This document shows positions 28,798-35,544 of a stretch of DNA of 35,544 bases, one piece after another. Source of the stretch: Pseudolabrys sp. (GTDB lineage Bacteria; Pseudomonadota; Alphaproteobacteria; Rhizobiales; Xanthobacteraceae); assembly GCA_019635575.1 (NCBI GenBank), contig JAHBZF010000024.1, forward strand, positions 1-35,544. The letters are read 5' to 3'. How positions within the stretch are numbered: position 1 is the stretch's first letter; each line of letters opens with the position of its first letter. The notes beneath the pieces are model-generated. The model was not told the origin of the DNA, did no database searches, and saw only the letters and a list, made by a program, of their open reading frames with translations. A program made the translations under genes and the position numbers.

Positions 28798-29643
28798 ATG
28801 ACGACAGACGAAAAACGCGCAGCTTGTGTGATCGGCTGGCCTGCCGGTCACTCGCGGTCGCCGTTGATCCACAATTACTGGATCAAGCAGCATCAGTTGA
28901 ATGCGGAATACCGCAAGGAACCGGTGCCGCCGGAGGAGTTCGCGGCCTTCGTGCAGTCGCTGCGCGCACGCGGCTATGTCGGCGCCAATGTCACGCTGCC
29001 GCATAAGGAAGCGGCATTGAAACTGAGCAAGCCCGATGATCGCGCCACCGGGGTCGGTGCCGCCAACACGCTTTATTACGATGGCGAGGTGCTGCGCTCG
29101 ACCAACACCGACGTCGAGGGGTTCCTCGCCAATCTCGACGCCACCGTGGCCGGCTGGGATCGTGGTCTCGACTCCGCGGTCGTGCTCGGCGCCGGTGGAG
29201 CGGCGCGCGCTGTGGTCTATGCGCTGCTCGCGCGTGGCGCGGGGCGCATCCACGTGGTCAACCGCAATGTCGAGCGCGCGCAGGTTCTGGCCAAGCGCTA
29301 CGGCAAGGCGGTGCGGGCGGCGCGGTGGGAGGAGATGACCGGGCTGCTCGGCGCGGCCGGCATATTAGTCAACACGACGTCGGCGGGCATGAGTGGGCAG
29401 CCTCCGCTCGAGGTCAATCTGCGCTGCGCTGATTCCACTGTGATTGCGGAACTGGTTTACGACCCGCTGGAAACGGGTCTGCTGAAACTGGCGCGCGAGC
29501 GTGGGTTGCGCACCGCTGATGGGCTCGGCATGCTGTTGCATCAGGCGGTGCGCGGCTTTGAACTCTGGTTCGGCGTGAAACCGGAGGTGACGCCCGAGCT
29601 GCGTGCGCTGGTCGAGGCTGATCTGCGCAAGCAAACTACCTGA
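28798..29643 (+). CDS. aroE: Shikimate dehydrogenase (AroE)
   Basis: This 281-residue protein is a full-length AroE-type shikimate dehydrogenase, which reduces 3-dehydroshikimate to shikimate with NADPH. The substrate site reads H-S-R-S-P near residue 18. Lys70 in N-V-T-L-P-H-K and Asp105 in N-T-D are the catalytic pair. The NADP motif is G-A-G-G-A-A near residue 131, followed by V-N-R-N as the phosphate-binding turn. It starts 18 bases after hpaR on the same strand, so it may be carried on the same transcript. Whether it is the cell's only AroE or a quinate/shikimate-type paralogue used in catabolism cannot be told from the window. Confidence 0.92.
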   Translation: MTTDEKRAACVIGWPAGHSRSPLIHNYWIKQHQLNAEYRKEPVPPEEFAAFVQSLRARGYVGANVTLPHKEAALKLSKPDDRATGVGAANTLYYDGEVLRSTNTDVEGFLANLDATVAGWDRGLDSAVVLGAGGAARAVVYALLARGAGRIHVVNRNVERAQVLAKRYGKAVRAARWEEMTGLLGAAGILVNTTSAGMSGQPPLEVNLRCADSTVIAELVYDPLETGLLKLARERGLRTADGLGMLLHQAVRGFELWFGVKPEVTPELRALVEADLRKQTT

Positions 29644-29728
29644 CGCCGGGAATAGCGCGACTGGGGCGGGGTTTGTCCGGAAATGCGCGGTGCCACCGCG
29701 GTGCCGCCGGTTCCCGGAGGCATACCCC

Positions 29729-30343
29729 ATGTCCGTATCCATCGTCTTCAAGGCCGCCGCGCTCTGTGTCGCGCTCGGCGTCGCGAGCCCGGCTCTGGCG
29801 CAGGCGCCGCAGTCCACCCGTATCCGTGGTCAGGTCACGGCCGTCGATGGCAATCTGCTCACCATCAAGACGCGCAGTGGCGCCGACACCAAAGTGGCGC
29901 TGACGGCGGATGCCAATGTGATGGCGTTCGTGCCCGCCGTCATCGGCGACGTGAAGGCGGGCAGCTATGTCGGCGTGACCGCGATGCCGGAGCCGGACGG
30001 CTCGCAGCGCGCGCTGGCGATCCACATTTTCCCGGAGGCGATGCGCGGCGTCGGCGAAGGACATCGGCCGTGGGATCTTCGGCCCAACAGCACCATGACC
30101 AATGCTGCTGTCGACTCGACCGTGTCGAGCGTCGATGGGCAGACGCTGGTGGTGAAGTACAAGGACGGCGAGAAGAAAGTTGTGGTGCCGCCGCAGACGC
30201 CGATCGTCTCCTACGCCAAAGGCGATCGCGCGGAGATCAAGCCCGGCGCGCAGGTGATCGTGATGGCGGCGACGAAAAAGCCGGACGGCTCGCTCGAAGC
30301 CAATCGCATCAATGTCGGTCGCGGCGTGACGCCGCCGATGTGA
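29729..30343 (+). CDS. Exported OB-like beta-domain protein (DUF5666-like)
   Basis: This 204-residue protein has a clear signal peptide (M-S-V-S-I-V-F-K, then an alanine-rich core, S-P-A-L-A-Q near residue 25). The mature part contains two similar beta-rich segments, each with an R-G-Q-V-T-A-V-D-G-N-L-L-T-I or D-S-T-V-S-S-V-D-G-Q-T-L-V-V pattern, as in DUF5666-like repeat domains. The function is unknown; it is probably periplasmic. Between the repeats is H-R-P-W-D-L-R-P-N-S. The ATG at 29729 has GGAGG eight bases upstream, and the ORF upstream of it is shared with the end of aroE in another frame. Its stop is nine bases from the convergent DUF3422 gene. Confidence 0.8.
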   Translation: MSVSIVFKAAALCVALGVASPALAQAPQSTRIRGQVTAVDGNLLTIKTRSGADTKVALTADANVMAFVPAVIGDVKAGSYVGVTAMPEPDGSQRALAIHIFPEAMRGVGEGHRPWDLRPNSTMTNAAVDSTVSSVDGQTLVVKYKDGEKKVVVPPQTPIVSYAKGDRAEIKPGAQVIVMAATKKPDGSLEANRINVGRGVTPPM

Positions 30344-30352
30344 TGTCGACGT

Positions 30353-31663
30353 TCAATGCTCGCCGGAGAAATGCGAGCGACGGATATGGCGCACCAGGCC
30401 CCAGATCGCCAGCGCCGCGACCGGCACGAAGCCGGCGATGACGAATGCCGGCTCGACATGGATGAAGCCGGCATCGTGCGCGCCTTTGACGATGTAGCCG
30501 AACAGCCCGACCACGTAATAAGTGATCGCGGCGACCGACAGCCCTTCGACCGTCGCTTGCAAGCGAAGCTGCAGCCGCGTGCGCTCGTTCATCGAGGTCA
30601 GCAGATCGCGGTTCTGCTGCTCCAGTTCGACATCGACGCGGGTGCGCAGCAGGTTCGCCGTGCGGGCGAGCTTGCGTGACAGATTGGCTTGCCGCTCCTC
30701 GATGGTGATGCAGGTGCGCATCGCCGGCGCCATGCGCCGCGCGAGGAATGACGACCAGGTCGGCAACCCGCCGACCTTGCGCTCGCCGATGGTCTGCAGA
30801 CGCAGATGCACGATCTCGTTGTAGGCGCGGCTGGCGCCGAAGCGGAACAGGCTCGCGGTCGCGCCGGCTTCCAGTTCGGCGGCGAGCGCGGTGAGTTCGT
30901 CGAGCAGGCGATGATTGTCGGTGAGGACAGATGTGCCGCGCATCTCCTCGGTAATTTCCGCGAGCCGGCGCTCGATGGTGTTGATCGAGGGTGAAAGCCG
31001 TTGCGCTTCCGGCAGACCGAGCAGCGCGAGGGTGCGGTAGGTTTCCAGCTCGATCACGCGCTGCACCAGCGCGCCGGCGCGCTCCGCGCCGAGGCCGCGG
31101 TCGACAATCAGCACCCGCACGAACCCGCCGGGATCGGTCTGGAAGTCGGTGGCAAACAGTGCCTGCCCATCGGAATTTTCCGCGACGGCGAGGCTGGCAC
31201 GATCGAACAGTTTTTCCGGCGGCGTCTTCAAGGCGCCGTCTTGAACGAGATCGACGTCAAGCGCGACCAGCAGCGGGCCGGGCTGCGGCAGCTCCGTCAT
31301 CGGCGTGGCGAGCATTGCCGCAGGCGGATGGAACGGCGGCTGCGCGGCGGATGGCAGCTCCCAGGTATAGGTGGTGAATTCGGAATGCTGCTCCCAGCGC
31401 ATCACCGTGCCGCCGAACGTCACGCGATGCTGCCGGTCGCTCGATTTCGGCGCGGCGAGGCCGCGCCGTTCGCAGAACGCGGCGAGGGCGGTCTGGTCCG
31501 CCGCGGCGCGCCCGCCCGATGTGTCGAACGCGAAATGCAGGATGCGGCGCGGCGTCTCGATGGCGGTGAACGGTCGGGCGTGGACTTCTCCGAGGATCGC
31601 CGCGCGCAACGGATGCGCCGTCAGATGACGCCCGCCTTCGCCGATCGACACGTCCGCGCTCAT
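30353..31663 (-). CDS. DUF3422 family membrane protein
   Basis: This 436-residue protein matches the DUF3422 family, a conserved proteobacterial family of unknown function. The N-terminal part has H-P-L-R-A-A-I-L-G-E-V-H-A-R-P-F, the family hallmark. The middle is largely helical and charged (residues about 250-380, with likely coiled coil). Two membrane helices close the protein: I-T-Y-Y-V-V-G-L-F-G-Y-I-V-K-G and F-V-I-A-G-F-V-P-V-A-A-L-A-I-W-G-L-V. The start is taken as ATG at 31663; a TTG at 31711 could add 16 residues but has weaker support. It is convergent with the exported protein gene and ends nine bases away. No partner function is suggested by the neighbours. Confidence 0.87.
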   Translation of the reverse strand: MSADVSIGEGGRHLTAHPLRAAILGEVHARPFTAIETPRRILHFAFDTSGGRAAADQTALAAFCERRGLAAPKSSDRQHRVTFGGTVMRWEQHSEFTTYTWELPSAAQPPFHPPAAMLATPMTELPQPGPLLVALDVDLVQDGALKTPPEKLFDRASLAVAENSDGQALFATDFQTDPGGFVRVLIVDRGLGAERAGALVQRVIELETYRTLALLGLPEAQRLSPSINTIERRLAEITEEMRGTSVLTDNHRLLDELTALAAELEAGATASLFRFGASRAYNEIVHLRLQTIGERKVGGLPTWSSFLARRMAPAMRTCITIEERQANLSRKLARTANLLRTRVDVELEQQNRDLLTSMNERTRLQLRLQATVEGLSVAAITYYVVGLFGYIVKGAHDAGFIHVEPAFVIAGFVPVAALAIWGLVRHIRRSHFSGEH

Positions 31664-31737
31664 GCCCGCCCCCGGAACGGAGGTCGTCGCATGGCTGCCG
31701 GACGGGTGCAAGATGCAGGACGCTTTTTGCGGCTTCG

Positions 31738-32181
31738 CTATTGGTTGATCTCGGGCTCGACCAGTTTGGCGAGGTTGCGCAGCGACTCCTGCCAGCCGAG
31801 ATAGCAGGCCTCGGTCGGGATGAGATCGGGGATGCCTTCCTGTATGATGTTGACCTCGGTGCCGACCGATACTTTCTTGAGCGTCACGGTGACCTGCATC
31901 TCGCCCGGCAGGTTGGCGTCGTCGAACTTATCCGTGTAGCGCAGCTTTTCGCCCGGCACGAGCTCCTGATATTGCCCGCCGAACGAATGGCTGAGCCCGG
32001 TGGTGAAGTTGCGGAACGACATCTTGTGCGTGCCGCCGACTTTCGCCTCGAGATGATGCACGGTGCAGGTGAAGCCGTTGGGCGGCAGCCACTTCGCCAG
32101 CGCATCGGCTTCGAGAAATGCGCGATAGACTTTCTCGGGCTTGGTGGTGAGGACGCGGTGCAGTCGAACGGTGCCGGGCAT
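31738..32181 (-). CDS. SRPBCC (START/AHA1-like) ligand-binding protein
   Basis: This 147-residue protein is a helix-grip SRPBCC domain. It starts with V-R-L-H-R-V-L-T-T-K-P-E-K-V-Y-R-A-F and then has W-L-P-P-N-G-F, as in the AHSA1-type bacterial group. Such proteins bind hydrophobic ligands or act in stress and lipid processes; the ligand is unknown. The ATG at 32181 has AAAGGA about eight bases upstream; an in-frame ATG at 32205 would add eight residues. It lies 124 bases after the MerR gene on the same strand, so the two are probably transcribed together. A role in the DUF2938/MerR stress response is possible but not shown. Confidence 0.86.
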   Translation of the reverse strand: MPGTVRLHRVLTTKPEKVYRAFLEADALAKWLPPNGFTCTVHHLEAKVGGTHKMSFRNFTTGLSHSFGGQYQELVPGEKLRYTDKFDDANLPGEMQVTVTLKKVSVGTEVNIIQEGIPDLIPTEACYLGWQESLRNLAKLVEPEINQ

Positions 32182-32305
32182 GGGTGCTTCCTTTGAAACG
32201 GACATCGATGGCGCGTTGACCGGCAGCTTACAGCGGCTCGCGGCGTGGTGTAACCGCCGGGGCCACTGGTTCCGCGTCGTGGCAGCCGAGAGGGTCGCTG
32301 TTCCG

Positions 32306-32758
32306 TTAACGCCGCGTGGGTCGCTTCTGCTTCGCCCGTCGCCCGGTTGTGCCGTACGGCGAGAAACGGCCCGCGCCGGCAAGCCCCAGCATGCGTCGGA
32401 ACTGCGGACATTCCAGATGGTTCGGCGCCGGGCAGGCCGCCACATGGCGCAGCCCGTTCTGCATCGCCTTGAGATGGCGGATGGCGGTGTCGAGTTGGTC
32501 GGCCTTTTTCAGCATCTGCTTCCGGTCGATCTTCGGTCGACCATCGGGCGCAAACATCGCGGCGATATCGTCGAGCGTGAAACCGCCTGCTCGCGCCAGC
32601 GCGATCAGCGAGAGTTGCTGGAGCACGGATGATTCGAACAGCCGGCGCAGGCCGTGTCGCCCGACGGATTTGATCAGCCGTCGCTCCTCGTAGAAACGCA
32701 GGGTCGAGGCGGGCATGCCGGAGCGGCGGGACACCTCTGCAATATCGAGCGTGATCAT
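32306..32758 (-). CDS. MerR-family transcriptional regulator
   Basis: This 150-residue protein has the MerR winged helix at its N terminus: I-A-E-V-S-R-R-S-G-M-P-A-S-T-L-R-F-Y-E (residues 6-24), then R-L-I-K-S-V-G-R and the R-R-L-F-E wing. A long dimerisation helix runs to about residue 105. Near the end, C-P-A-P-N-H-L-E-C-P holds two spaced Cys that could bind metal or act as a redox sensor. The ATG at 32758 has GAGGT (on the minus strand) six bases upstream, which lies inside the predicted operator. It faces the DUF2938 gene and probably activates that gene by untwisting its long-spacer promoter. Confidence 0.9.
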   Translation of the reverse strand: MITLDIAEVSRRSGMPASTLRFYEERRLIKSVGRHGLRRLFESSVLQQLSLIALARAGGFTLDDIAAMFAPDGRPKIDRKQMLKKADQLDTAIRHLKAMQNGLRHVAACPAPNHLECPQFRRMLGLAGAGRFSPYGTTGRRAKQKRPTRR

Positions 32759-32761
32759 CGC

Positions 32762-32792
32762 TTGACCTCAAGTGAACTTGAAGTGGCAGAAG
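32762..32792 (+). promoter_or_regulatory. MerR-type long-spacer promoter and operator
   Basis: Read rightward, TTGACC (32762-32767) is followed by exactly 19 bases and CAGAAG (32787-32792). The imperfect palindrome ACCTCAAGTGAACTTGAAGT occupies 32765-32784, within the spacer. A 19-base spacer containing the dyad is the hallmark of MerR-family activated promoters. It drives the DUF2938 gene at 32852. The -10 box is weak, which is normal for such promoters without activator. The minus-strand end of the dyad overlaps the MerR ribosome site, permitting autoregulation. Confidence 0.78.
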
Positions 32793-32851
32793 GATGAGCG
32801 ACGACGCGGCCGGACGCAAGGGCGCCCCTGTCCGCGCGGGGAGATTGAACC

Positions 32852-33355
32852 ATGGATATCATCGTCCGGGCGATAGCGATCGGCGTCGGTGCGACGCTGG
32901 TGATGGACGTGTGGGGCGTATTGCTGAAGCGTGGCTTCGGCGTGCGCGGGCTCGATTATGCGATGGTCGGCCGCTGGCTCGGCCATATGCCGGCGGGCCG
33001 CTTCGCGCATGCAAGCATTGCGGCCGCGGCTCCGGTGCGCGGCGAGCGCGTGCTTGGCTGGATCGTGCACTATGCGACCGGCATCGTCTTTGCCGGGCTG
33101 CTGCTCGCCATCTGCGGTGCAGGCTGGGCGCGCCGGCCGACGGTGTTGCCGGCGCTGGTGATGGGGCTGGCGACGGTCGCCGCGCCGTTCCTGCTGATGC
33201 AGCCGGGCATGGGGCTCGGCGTCGCGGCGTCAAACACACCGTATCCTCACGTGGCGCGGTTGCGCAGCCTGGTCACGCATACGGTATTTGGCTTCGGACT
33301 ATACGGGGCGGCGTGGGTCTTGGCGTGGGTCTTGGCGTGGCTCGAGGAGATATAA
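32852..33355 (+). CDS. DUF2938 membrane protein
   Basis: This 167-residue protein belongs to DUF2938, a four-helix membrane family of unknown function. The N terminus A-I-G-V-G-A-T-L-V-M-D-V-W-G and the loop V-G-R-W-L-G-H-M-P-A-G-R-F are the family signature. Further helices contain W-I-V-H-Y-A-T-G-I-V-F-A and V-F-G-F-G-L-Y-G-A-A-W. The ATG has a GGGAGA ribosome site at 32839-32844. It is divergent from the MerR gene with a MerR-type promoter between them, so it is likely induced by the signal that regulator senses. The C terminus is encoded by a short tandem repeat (33313-33342). Confidence 0.88.
   Translation: MDIIVRAIAIGVGATLVMDVWGVLLKRGFGVRGLDYAMVGRWLGHMPAGRFAHASIAAAAPVRGERVLGWIVHYATGIVFAGLLLAICGAGWARRPTVLPALVMGLATVAAPFLLMQPGMGLGVAASNTPYPHVARLRSLVTHTVFGFGLYGAAWVLAWVLAWLEEI
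33313..33342 (+). repeat. 12-bp tandem repeat at the end of the DUF2938 gene
   Basis: GTGGGTCTTGGC is repeated exactly at 33313-33324 and 33325-33336, and a third copy is broken (GTGGCTC at 33337). It encodes W-V-L-A-W-V-L-A-W-L at the protein's end. It is probably a slippage product, and a copy-number change would lengthen the last helix by four residues without shifting frame. Confidence 0.85.
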
Positions 33356-33371
33356 ACGCGCCGTCACGCCC

Positions 33372-33809
33372 TCATGGCGCCACGCGCAACCGCGCGAGCG
33401 CTTGCGCCAGTGCGTCGGGCAATGCCACCGGCCGGTTGCTGGCGCGGTCCACATAGACATGCACGAAATGTCCTTGCGCGGACGCGTGGTCGTCGTCGTT
33501 GCGGAACAGCGCGATCTCGTAGCGCACCGAGCTGTTGCCGACATAAGCCACACGAAGCCCGGCGGTGACGGTGTCGGGAAACGCGACCGACTGGAAGTAA
33601 TTGCACTGGGTCTCGACCACGAGACCGATCACCGCGCCTTGCGCGATGTCGAGCGCCCCCGCCTCGATCAGATAGCGGTTCACCACCGTGTCGAAGAACG
33701 AGTAATAGACCACGTTGTTGACGTGGCCGTAGACGTCGTTGTCCATCCATCGCGTGGTCAGCGTCAGATGATGCGCGTAGGCGGCGCGCGTGTGCGGCGC
33801 TTCGCGCAA
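33372..33809 (-). CDS. Hotdog-fold acyl-CoA thioesterase
   Basis: This 145-residue protein has the 4-hydroxybenzoyl-CoA thioesterase-type hotdog fold. The active-site segment is [17 protein letters not shown], where the Asp after N in D-N-D and the His-Val-Asn turn are the family hallmark. It ends with the usual strand [10 protein letters not shown]. It would hydrolyse an acyl- or aryl-CoA thioester. The only plausible start is TTG at 33809, two bases after the lldD stop, with AGGTGG (inside the end of lldD) about eight bases upstream. No ATG or GTG is available that would keep the conserved motif. Translation is therefore probably coupled to lldD. Confidence 0.85.
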   Translation of the reverse strand: MREAPHTRAAYAHHLTLTTRWMDNDVYGHVNNVVYYSFFDTVVNRYLIEAGALDIAQGAVIGLVVETQCNYFQSVAFPDTVTAGLRVAYVGNSSVRYEIALFRNDDDHASAQGHFVHVYVDRASNRPVALPDALAQALARLRVAP

Positions 33810-33811
33810 GG

Positions 33812-34984
33812 TTATGCCACCTGCTTCGTATTGCGCCGCAACTCCGGCGGGTCGACCAGCACATTGTGGCCGATCTGGTCGACGCGGCTGACGCCGGTCA
33901 GCGCCATGGTGACGTCGAGCTCTTTCTTGAGGATGTCGAGCGTCTTGGCGACGCCGGCCTGCCCGTAGGCGCCGAGACCGTAGACATACGAGCGGCCGAT
34001 CAGGCAGCCGCGCGCGCCGAGCGCCAGCGCGCGTTCGATATCCTGGCCGGTGCGCACGCCGCCGTCGAACAGAACTTCGAGATCGGAGCCGACCGCATCG
34101 ACCAGCTTCGGCAGCATGGAGATCGACGACGCCGCGCCGTCGAGCTGACGGCCGCCGTGATTGGAGCAGACCAGCGCGTCGGCGCCGGTCTTCGCGGCGA
34201 TCCGCGCGTCATCGACGTCCATGATGCCCTTGAGGATGAGCTTGCCGGGCCACAGACTCTTGACCCACTCGACGTCCTTCCAGTTGAGCGTCGGGTCGAA
34301 CTGCTGCGCGGTCCATTGCGACAGCGAGTTGACGTTGTCCATGCCCTTCACATGGCCGGCGAGGTTTCCGAAGGTCTTGCGCTTGCCGCGCAGCACGCTC
34401 AAGGCCCAGGTCGGCTTGGTGGCGATGTCGATGATGTTCTTCAGCCGGATTTCCGGCGGCACGGTCATTCCGTTCTTGATGTCGAGATGGCGCTGGCCGA
34501 GGATCTGCAGATCGACGGTGAGGACGAGCGCGCTGCATTTCGCGGCGGCGGCGCGCTGGATCAGTTCGGCCATGAAGCCGCGGTCGCGGATCACATAGAC
34601 CTGAAACCAGAATGGTTTGTCGACGGCGGCGGCGACGTCCTCGATCGAGCAGATCGACATGGTCGAGAGTGTGAACGGCACGCCGGCGGCCTGCGCCGCG
34701 CGGCAGGCGAGGATTTCGCCGTCGCCGTGCTGCATGCCGCACAAGCCGATCGGCGCGAGCGCGACCGGCAGCGACACCTTCTCGCCGACGATGGTGGTCT
34801 CGGTGCTGCGATGGTCCACATCGACGAGGACGCGCTGGCGCAGCTTCACCGCGTCGAGGTCGGCGCGGTTCGCATGCAGCGTGCTCTGCGTATAGGAGCC
34901 GGATTCCGCGTAGTCGATGAAGGCTTTAGGAACCCGCCGGTGCGCGACCTGGCGCAGGTCTTCGATGCAGGTAATGTGTTTCAT
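33812..34984 (-). CDS. lldD: FMN-dependent alpha-hydroxyacid dehydrogenase (L-lactate dehydrogenase type)
   Basis: This 390-residue protein is a TIM-barrel flavoenzyme of the lactate dehydrogenase/glycolate oxidase family and is close to E. coli LldD along its length. It opens with [10 protein letters not shown] and has [13 protein letters not shown] near residue 72. His276 and Arg279 in [10 protein letters not shown] are the catalytic base and the substrate-binding Arg. FMN contacts follow in the segments F-D-G-G-V-R and G-A-R-G-C-L-I-G-R. It oxidises L-lactate or a similar 2-hydroxy acid, passing electrons to the quinone pool. The ATG is at 34984, with only a weak ribosome site. It is followed at two bases by the thioesterase gene. 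Confidence 0.9.
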   Translation of the reverse strand: MKHITCIEDLRQVAHRRVPKAFIDYAESGSYTQSTLHANRADLDAVKLRQRVLVDVDHRSTETTIVGEKVSLPVALAPIGLCGMQHGDGEILACRAAQAAGVPFTLSTMSICSIEDVAAAVDKPFWFQVYVIRDRGFMAELIQRAAAAKCSALVLTVDLQILGQRHLDIKNGMTVPPEIRLKNIIDIATKPTWALSVLRGKRKTFGNLAGHVKGMDNVNSLSQWTAQQFDPTLNWKDVEWVKSLWPGKLILKGIMDVDDARIAAKTGADALVCSNHGGRQLDGAASSISMLPKLVDAVGSDLEVLFDGGVRTGQDIERALALGARGCLIGRSYVYGLGAYGQAGVAKTLDILKKELDVTMALTGVSRVDQIGHNVLVDPPELRRNTKQVA

Positions 34985-35298
34985 GACTGGAGCCCGGACG
35001 CTGAAGGGTCAATCGCTACCATGGCGGCGCAAAACGCGGAACAGCGTAAAATGGCTGTTAAGGCCGGGCCGTGCGGACCTCCCAGGCTGGGGAAAACCTG
35101 CGGATTTGCGGGGGTTGCCGGCTCGGCGCAGTTAACCAGCCCTGAACACCGGTCTGGCGCTGCGGTAATGTTTTCTCACAATATTTGAAGGAAGATCGGG
35201 GGGCGCTCGACTATAAGTCGCGCCTTCAAGTCACGCCTTGCTGCCGGGACGGGAAGCAGCGCAGACAGAAGTCGAGAGCACGGGGGCGTTGGGGACCT
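34985..35298. other. Intergenic region between lldD and glmM
   Basis: No gene is supported in these 314 bases. A rightward frame from the ATG at 35021 to a TGA at 35188 would encode 55 residues without recognisable domains. A TATAAG (35212-35217) is a possible -10 element for glmM, but no partner -35 is found at 16-18 bases. The region must also hold the leftward lldD promoter, which I could not place. Confidence 0.5.
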
Positions 35299-35544
35299 AT
35301 GGTACGCAAATATTTCGGTACGGACGGGATCCGTGGTCCGGCCAATCGGGTGATCACGCCGGAGCTGGCGCTCAAGGTCGGCCAGGCGGCGGGCCTCGTG
35401 TTCAAGCGCGGCGATCATCGCCACCGCGTGGTGATCGGCAAGGATACGCGCTTGTCCGGCTATATGATCGAGACCGCGCTGGTCGCAGGCTTCACCTCCG
35501 TCGGCATGGACGTGCTGCTGCTCGGCCCGATGCCGACGCCGTCA
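35299..35544 (+). CDS. glmM: Phosphoglucosamine mutase, N-terminal part (partial)
   Basis: The first 82 residues are visible before the window ends. [13 protein letters not shown] is the exact start of GlmM, which converts glucosamine-6-phosphate to glucosamine-1-phosphate for peptidoglycan and lipopolysaccharide synthesis. The segments A-L-K-V-G-Q-A-A-G and [11 protein letters not shown] also match. The phosphorylated Ser near residue 100 lies beyond the window. The ATG at 35299 agrees with the family start. In Bradyrhizobium relatives glmM usually follows ftsH; here the left neighbour is the divergent lldD gene. Confidence 0.95.
   Translation, partial: MVRKYFGTDGIRGPANRVITPELALKVGQAAGLVFKRGDHRHRVVIGKDTRLSGYMIETALVAGFTSVGMDVLLLGPMPTPS

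Noticed and set aside
33866-35188. Rightward open frame (440 codons) antisense to lldD
   Set aside because: It is the mirror of lldD codons, with no recognisable domain, and runs on into non-coding sequence.
35021-35188. Possible 55-residue gene upstream of glmM
   Set aside because: No ribosome site, no domain and a composition no better than chance for intergenic sequence.

Overview
The window is 35.5 kb of GC-rich DNA (roughly 64-65% GC by eye) from an alphaproteobacterium. The best fit is a Hyphomicrobiales relative of Bradyrhizobium, Rhodopseudomonas or Afipia. The reasons are the GC-rich codon use, the many branched-chain amino-acid-type (Liv) ABC transport genes, the cyclase, DUF1330, DUF3422 and CreA families typical of that order, and palindromic intergenic repeats of the Bradyrhizobium type. 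No tRNA, rRNA, CRISPR array, transposase or phage gene was seen. The taxonomic placement is inference.

Layout. 1-3.2 kb: the end of a PLP aminotransferase, an EF-G-like GTPase with an altered catalytic site, a paired palindromic repeat and creA. 3.2-4.4 kb: a metal-dependent cyclase/hydrolase and a DUF1330 protein. 4.5-12.8 kb: a transport region in which one LivFGMH ABC core is flanked by two paralogous periplasmic binding proteins, followed by an alpha/beta hydrolase and a cupin. The cupin promoter carries a near-ideal operator placed for the divergent TetR regulator at 13.0 kb. 13.8-19.2 kb: single catabolic-type genes, namely a cupin, a flavin monooxygenase resembling dihydroxypyridine hydroxylase, an EamA transporter, a 3-hydroxyisobutyrate dehydrogenase-like enzyme, a GlcG-like protein and an LLM flavin oxidoreductase.

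19.2-28.8 kb is the most coherent unit. Two divergent transcription units share one regulatory dyad at 27323-27376. Leftward run hpaF, hpaD, a D-2-hydroxyacid dehydrogenase, a three-subunit molybdenum hydroxylase (FAD, 2Fe-2S and molybdopterin subunits), a second cyclase-family hydrolase and an SDR. Rightward run a fumarylacetoacetate hydrolase-family gene and hpaR. This has the hallmarks of homoprotocatechuate meta-cleavage, but the usual aldehyde dehydrogenase, hydratase and aldolase genes are absent from the window, and a molybdenum hydroxylase sits in the operon instead. That is the best candidate here for an undescribed pathway variant.

28.8-35.5 kb returns to general functions: aroE, a periplasmic OB-like protein, a DUF3422 membrane protein, a MerR-controlled pair (SRPBCC protein and DUF2938 membrane protein), a hotdog thioesterase coupled to an L-lactate dehydrogenase-type flavoenzyme, and the start of glmM.

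Overall the middle 25 kb reads as an aromatic or organic-acid catabolic region: uptake by the Liv-type transporter, ring oxidation and cleavage, then hydrolases and dehydrogenases, with at least three local regulators (TetR, HpaR and MerR). Regulatory sites come from visual pattern matching and have not been tested. Substrates are inferred from family resemblance.
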